A stretch of DNA of 64,000 nucleotides, taken from positions 1-64,000 of the forward strand of contig JBFMFC010000011.1 of assembly GCA_040752195.1 (NCBI GenBank). Direction: 5' to 3'. Shown here one piece after another: positions 60,146-64,000 of the stretch. Position 1 is the first letter of the stretch. Each line of letters begins with the position of its first letter. Position numbers and translations under genes: made by a program. This DNA comes from DSNY01 sp040752195 (GTDB lineage Bacteria; Pseudomonadota; Gammaproteobacteria; Burkholderiales; Burkholderiaceae_F). Under the pieces are notes generated by a model. The model was not told where the DNA came from. It made no database searches and worked only from the letters and a program-made list of their open reading frames with translations.

Positions 60146-61674
60146 TGGGGACTCCACGACGGCAGCACGCCGCGCGCGTACGCGGTGAACGCGTCGGCAT
60201 CGATCAACTGCTCGACCGCGCGGATGTCGGCCGCGAAGGCGCGGTCCTGCGCGTAGTGCGGCACGCGCGCGCGGATCAGCGCGTGCACTTCTTCGAGCGC
60301 GGCCGAGCTGCGGAGCGGCCGATGGAAGTCGATGCCCTGCGCGGCGGCGAGCAGCTCGATCGCGATGATGTGCCGCACGTTCAGCGCCAGGTCCGCCAGC
60401 TTGCGCGCGGCGAAGGTCGCCATGCTGACGTGGTCCTCCTGGTTCGCCGAAGTCGGCAGCGAATCCACGCTCGCCGGATGCGCGAGCGTCTTGTTCTCGC
60501 TCGCGAGCGCCGCCGCGGTCACGTGCGCGATCATGAAGCCGGAGTTCACGCCCGCTTCCCTGACGAGGAACGGCGGCAGGCCGGACAGCGTGGCGTCGAT
60601 CAGCAGCGCGATGCGCCGCTCGCTCAATGCGCCGACTTCGGCGATCGCCAGCGCCAGCGTGTCGGCGGCGAAAGCGACCGGCTCGGCGTGGAAGTTGCCG
60701 CCGGACAGCACGACGCCGTCTTCGGCGAAAACGAGCGGGTTGTCGGACACCGCGTTCGCTTCGGCGAGCAGCGTGGCCGCGGCGTTGCGGATCAGCTCGA
60801 GGCACGCGCCCATCACCTGCGGCTGGCAGCGCAACGAGTACGGGTCCTGTACCCGATCGTCGCCGAAGCGGTGCGAAGCGCGGATCGCGCTGCCCGCGAG
60901 CAGCTCGCGGTAAAGCCGTGCGACCTCGATCTGCCCGGCGTGGCCGCGCACGCGCTGGATGCGCTCGTCGAACGGATCGTCCGAACCCTTGGCCGCGTCG
61001 ACCGACAGCGCGCCGGCGACCACCGCCGCGGCGAAGACCTGTTCGGCGCGCAGCAACCCGCGCAGCGCGATCGCGGTGGACACCTGCGTGCCGTTGAGCA
61101 GCGCGAGCCCCTCCTTCGCTTCGAGCGCGAGCGGCGCGATCCCCGCGTCGCGCAGCGCGACCGCCGCCGGCAGCACGCGGCCGTCGACGCGCACCTCGCC
61201 CTCGCCGATCAGCGGCAGCGCCAGGTGCGCGAGCGGCGCCAGATCGCCCGAGGCACCGACCGAGCCCTGCGCAGGGATGCACGGCACGATCTGCGCGTTG
61301 TAAAGCCGCACGAGCGCGTCGATCACCGCCGGCCGCACGCCCGAGTGGCCGCGCGCGAGCGAAGCGATCTTCAGCAGCAGCACGAGCCGCACTGTGTCGT
61401 CGTCGAGCAGGGGACCGACGCCGACCGCGTGCGAGCGCACGAGGTTGATCTGCAGTTGCGCGAGCTGGTCGTCGGCGATGCGAACGCGCGCAAGCTTGCC
61501 GAATCCGGTGTTGATGCCGTACGCGGGATCGCCGCGCGCGACGATGCGCGCGACCGCCTGCGCGCTCGCTTCGACGCCGGCGCGGCAGGCGGGATCGAGC
61601 GCGATCGGCTCGAAGCGGCCGGCGAACGCGCGCAGGTCGGCGAGCGTCAAGTGGCCGGGGCGCAGGGTGGGCAT
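60142..61674 (-). CDS. hutH: HutH, histidine ammonia-lyase
   Basis: The protein has 510 aa. The Ala-Ser-Gly triad that forms the MIO prosthetic group is in GSVGASGDLAPLAHL (about residues 140-154). NGTQVSTAIALRG, QDPYSLRCQPQVMG and SANQEDHVSM are family signatures. It removes ammonia from histidine to give urocanate. ATG 61674 (MPTLRPGHL) has GGAGGT upstream. Second gene of the operon, 68 bp after hutU. Confidence 0.95.
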   Translation of the reverse strand: MPTLRPGHLTLADLRAFAGRFEPIALDPACRAGVEASAQAVARIVARGDPAYGINTGFGKLARVRIADDQLAQLQINLVRSHAVGVGPLLDDDTVRLVLLLKIASLARGHSGVRPAVIDALVRLYNAQIVPCIPAQGSVGASGDLAPLAHLALPLIGEGEVRVDGRVLPAAVALRDAGIAPLALEAKEGLALLNGTQVSTAIALRGLLRAEQVFAAAVVAGALSVDAAKGSDDPFDERIQRVRGHAGQIEVARLYRELLAGSAIRASHRFGDDRVQDPYSLRCQPQVMGACLELIRNAAATLLAEANAVSDNPLVFAEDGVVLSGGNFHAEPVAFAADTLALAIAEVGALSERRIALLIDATLSGLPPFLVREAGVNSGFMIAHVTAAALASENKTLAHPASVDSLPTSANQEDHVSMATFAARKLADLALNVRHIIAIELLAAAQGIDFHRPLRSSAALEEVHALIRARVPHYAQDRAFAADIRAVEQLIDADAFTAYARGVLPSWSPQ

Positions 61675-61742
61675 CGGTTCACCGACCTCCGGCAAGCGGG
61701 TCGCGACGCCCGTTCACCGCGCTCGCGGACGGGGCAGCCGCG

Positions 61743-63425
61743 CTATCCAAGCTCGATCCCCGGCGTCTTCAGCCCGAACCTGCGCGCGGTCTCGAGCGCG
61801 CGCTCGTAGCCGGCGTCGGCGTGCCGCACGACGCCGAGCGCGGGATCGTTCCACAGCACGCGTTCGAGCCGAGCGTCGGCTTCGCGGGTGCCGTCGCACA
61901 CGATCACCACGCCGGCGTGCTGCGAATAGCCCATGCCCACACCGCCGCCGTGATGGAAACTGACCCAGGTCGCGCCGCCGGCGGTGGAGACAAGCGCGTT
62001 GAGCAGCGGCCAGTCGGACACCGCGTCGGAGCCGTCGCGCATCGCTTCGGTTTCGCGGTTGGGGCTCGCGACCGACCCGCTGTCGAGGTGATCGCGGCCG
62101 ATCACGATCGGCGCCTTCAACTCGCCGCTGCGGACCATCGCGTTGAACGCGAGCCCGGCGCGATGCCGCTCGCCGAGCCCGAGCCAGCAGATGCGCGCGG
62201 GCAGCCCCTGGAACGCGATGCGTTCGCGCGCCTGGTCGAGCCAGCGGTGCAGGTGGCGGTTGTCCGGAAAGAGTTCCTTGATCTTCGCGTCGGCGCGAAA
62301 GATGTCCTGCGGGTCGCCCGACAGCGCGACCCAGCGGAACGGCCCCTTGCCCTCGCAGAACAGCGGCCGGATGCACGCCGGAACGAAGCCGGGAAAGTCG
62401 AACGCGTTGCGCACGCCTTCGTCCAGCGCTACCTGGCGGATGTTGTTGCCGTAGTCGATGGTCGGCACACCCATCGCGTGAAAATCGAGCATCGCGCGCA
62501 CGTGCACCGCGCAGGAGGCCGCGGCGGCACGCACGAGCGCCTTGCGATCCTGCTCGGAGCCCGCGCGCGCGGCGAACCAGCGCTCGACGGTCCAGCCGAT
62601 CGGCAGATAACCGTTGACCAGATCGTGCGCCGAGGTCTGATCGGTCACCGCGTGCGGGCGCGGCCCGCCTTGGCGCGCGATCTCGACGAAGCGCGGCATC
62701 AGCTCCGCGGCGTTGCCGAGCAGCGCGATCGAGGTCGGTTGCTTGGCGTGCGCCAGCATCGCGAGCGCCTCGTCGATCGTGCGCGCCTTGCGGTCGACAT
62801 AGCGCGTTCGAAGGCGAAAGTCGATGCGCGACTCCTGGCACTCGACGACGATACAGTGCGCGCCGGCGAGCACGGCGGCGAGCGGCTGCGCGCCGCCCAT
62901 CCCGCCGAGCCCGGCCGTGAGAATCCACTTGCCCGACCAGTCGCCGCCGTAGTGCTGGCGGCCCAGCTCGACGAAGGTCTCGTGCGTGCCCTGCACGATG
63001 CCCTGCGAGCCGATGTAGATCCACGAGCCCGCGGTCATCTGGCCGAACATCATCAGGCCCTTGCGGTCGAGCTCGTGGAAGTGCTCCCAGGTCGCCCAGC
63101 GCGGCACGAGATTCGAGTTGGCGATCAGCACGCGCGGCGCATCGGCGTGCGTGCGGAACACCGCGACCGGCTTGCCCGACTGCACCAGCAGCGACTCGTC
63201 GGGAGCGAGCTCGCGCAGCGCCTTGAGAATCGCGTCGAAGCACGCCCAGTTGCGCGCGGCCTTGCCGATGCCGCCGTAGACGACCAGATCCTCGGGCCGT
63301 TCGGCCACGTCGGGATCGAGATTGTTCTGGATCATCCGGTACGCCGCTTCGATCTGCCAGTTGCGGCAGGCGAGCTGCGTGCCCGTGGGCGCGCGCACGA
63401 CGCGCGCGGTCGAAAGATCGGTCAT
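61743..63425 (-). CDS. hutU: HutU, urocanate hydratase
   Basis: The protein has 560 aa. TAGLGGMGGAQPLAAVLAG is the NAD-binding signature, and DQTSAHDLVNGYLPIGW, PGFVPACIRPLFCEGKGPFRW and HHGGGVGMGYSQHAG are typical, the last containing conserved active-site residues. It converts urocanate to imidazolonepropionate using tightly bound NAD. ATG 63425 follows GGAGGAGG. First gene of the hut operon; no HutC repressor gene is in the window, and no clear HutC operator was seen in the 154-bp gap before the MFS gene. Confidence 0.95.
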   Translation of the reverse strand: MTDLSTARVVRAPTGTQLACRNWQIEAAYRMIQNNLDPDVAERPEDLVVYGGIGKAARNWACFDAILKALRELAPDESLLVQSGKPVAVFRTHADAPRVLIANSNLVPRWATWEHFHELDRKGLMMFGQMTAGSWIYIGSQGIVQGTHETFVELGRQHYGGDWSGKWILTAGLGGMGGAQPLAAVLAGAHCIVVECQESRIDFRLRTRYVDRKARTIDEALAMLAHAKQPTSIALLGNAAELMPRFVEIARQGGPRPHAVTDQTSAHDLVNGYLPIGWTVERWFAARAGSEQDRKALVRAAAASCAVHVRAMLDFHAMGVPTIDYGNNIRQVALDEGVRNAFDFPGFVPACIRPLFCEGKGPFRWVALSGDPQDIFRADAKIKELFPDNRHLHRWLDQARERIAFQGLPARICWLGLGERHRAGLAFNAMVRSGELKAPIVIGRDHLDSGSVASPNRETEAMRDGSDAVSDWPLLNALVSTAGGATWVSFHHGGGVGMGYSQHAGVVIVCDGTREADARLERVLWNDPALGVVRHADAGYERALETARRFGLKTPGIELG

Positions 63426-63579
63426 CGCGGGCCTCCTCCGTCGTGGAAGTTCCTGCGGTCGCACGGCAGCCTTCGTGCGGCTGGATGCAGTGTAGTGACT
63501 CCTGCGCGTCGCGGACACGATGCGGCGCCGCAGTGAACGGCAGGTACGATCGCGGCAGGTCGACAAGGCGAAGAACACA

Positions 63580-64000
63580 ATGACCCTCATCCAAACCCGC
63601 CGCATGGTCTTCGGCCTTGCGCTGGCGAGCTTCGTGCTGTCGTTCGTGCATCGCACCGCGCCGGCGGCGATCGCGGGCGAGCTGACGCAGGCGTTTTCGA
63701 TCAGCGGCGCGGTGCTGGGCACGCTGGCGGCGACCTATTTCTACGTGTACACGCTGCTGCAGGTGCCGGTGGGCGTGCTCGCTGACACGCTCGGGCCGCG
63801 CAGGATCCTCGCGGCCGGTTCGGCGATCGCCGCGGCGGGCTCCTTGCTGTTCGCGCTCGCGCCGGCGTGGGAGATCGCGGCGGTCGGCCGCACGCTGGTG
63901 GGCATCGGCGTGTCGGTCGCGTTCATCGCGATCCTGAAGGTGTCGGCGGTCTGGTTTCCGGCGGAGCGCTTCGCGACGCTCGCCGGGGTGACGATGTTCG
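63580..64000 (+). CDS. MFS transporter, N-terminal part (cut by window end)
   Basis: The first 140 residues are present. Four transmembrane helices are visible (VFGLALASFVLSFVHR, AVLGTLAATYFYVYTLLQVPVG, ILAAGSAIAAAGSLLFAL, IAAVGRTLVGIGVSVAFIAIL). The MFS motif A loop is GVLADTLGPRRIL. It is divergent from the hut operon; a role in histidine or urocanate uptake is possible but not supported by sequence alone. Confidence 0.82.
   Translation, partial: MTLIQTRRMVFGLALASFVLSFVHRTAPAAIAGELTQAFSISGAVLGTLAATYFYVYTLLQVPVGVLADTLGPRRILAAGSAIAAAGSLLFALAPAWEIAAVGRTLVGIGVSVAFIAILKVSAVWFPAERFATLAGVTMF

Noticed and set aside
1..64000. CRISPR arrays, tRNA or rRNA genes, integrases or insertion sequences
   Set aside because: None seen. 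No regularly spaced repeats, cloverleaf-like sequences or transposase motifs were found on either strand by eye.

Overview
The window is about 64 kb of high-GC DNA with strong third-position G/C bias. It contains no rRNA, tRNA, CRISPR array, integrase or complete insertion sequence. Several gene families point to a betaproteobacterium, probably Burkholderiales: a DUF3563 protein, a DUF2917 gene divergent from a LysR regulator, a fused IcmF mutase, and a cysI-DUF934-cysH-cysD-cysN operon. The metabolism implied is that of a free-living heterotroph that assimilates nitrate and sulfate and catabolises histidine and amino acids.

Layout. 1-2.4 kb: the 3' end of katG, a decayed sulfide:quinone oxidoreductase pseudogene behind an intact TrxC-type thioredoxin, and a divergent Crp/Fnr regulator. 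2.4-10.9 kb: the 180-kDa NAD-glutamate dehydrogenase and two c-di-GMP proteins. 11-17 kb: small genes of poorly known function, comprising a 506-aa orphan, two YciI+VOC pairs, a DUF6152/DUF6644 pair, and a beta-propeller protein coupled to a MoaD/ThiS sulfur carrier. 17.2-23.5 kb: LysR/DUF2917, a hot-dog thioesterase followed by a gene remnant, icmF, and DUF3563. 23.8-29.8 kb: a complete RND efflux operon (MFP, pump, outer-membrane factor).

29.9-39.5 kb is the assimilatory nitrate cluster: nasT, nrtABC, nirBD, nasA. The leader before nrtA appears to hold a full regulatory cassette: paired NtrC-like half-sites, a sigma-54 -24/-12 promoter, two hexaloop hairpins of the ANTAR-target type, and an intrinsic terminator whose 5' arm overlaps the second hairpin. 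This predicts nitrogen-controlled initiation plus NasT antitermination. 39.4-47.2 kb holds a dodecin, a rhodanese, a TauE exporter and the sulfate-assimilation operon, ending in a ferredoxin-NADP reductase that may feed electrons to CysI.

47.3-53.7 kb (minus strand) looks like an uptake/catabolism island: class III aminotransferase, TAXI-TRAP receptor, fused TRAP permease and an ornithine-cyclodeaminase-family enzyme. 54-57.4 kb pairs a GspG-like pseudopilin with a membrane GGDEF-EAL protein. 57.5-63.4 kb is the histidine utilisation operon hutUHGI, followed by a divergent MFS gene cut by the window end. Short GC-rich palindromes are scattered between genes, and one relative lies in frame inside icmF. 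All coordinates and motifs were read by eye; family names rest on recognition, not on a database search.
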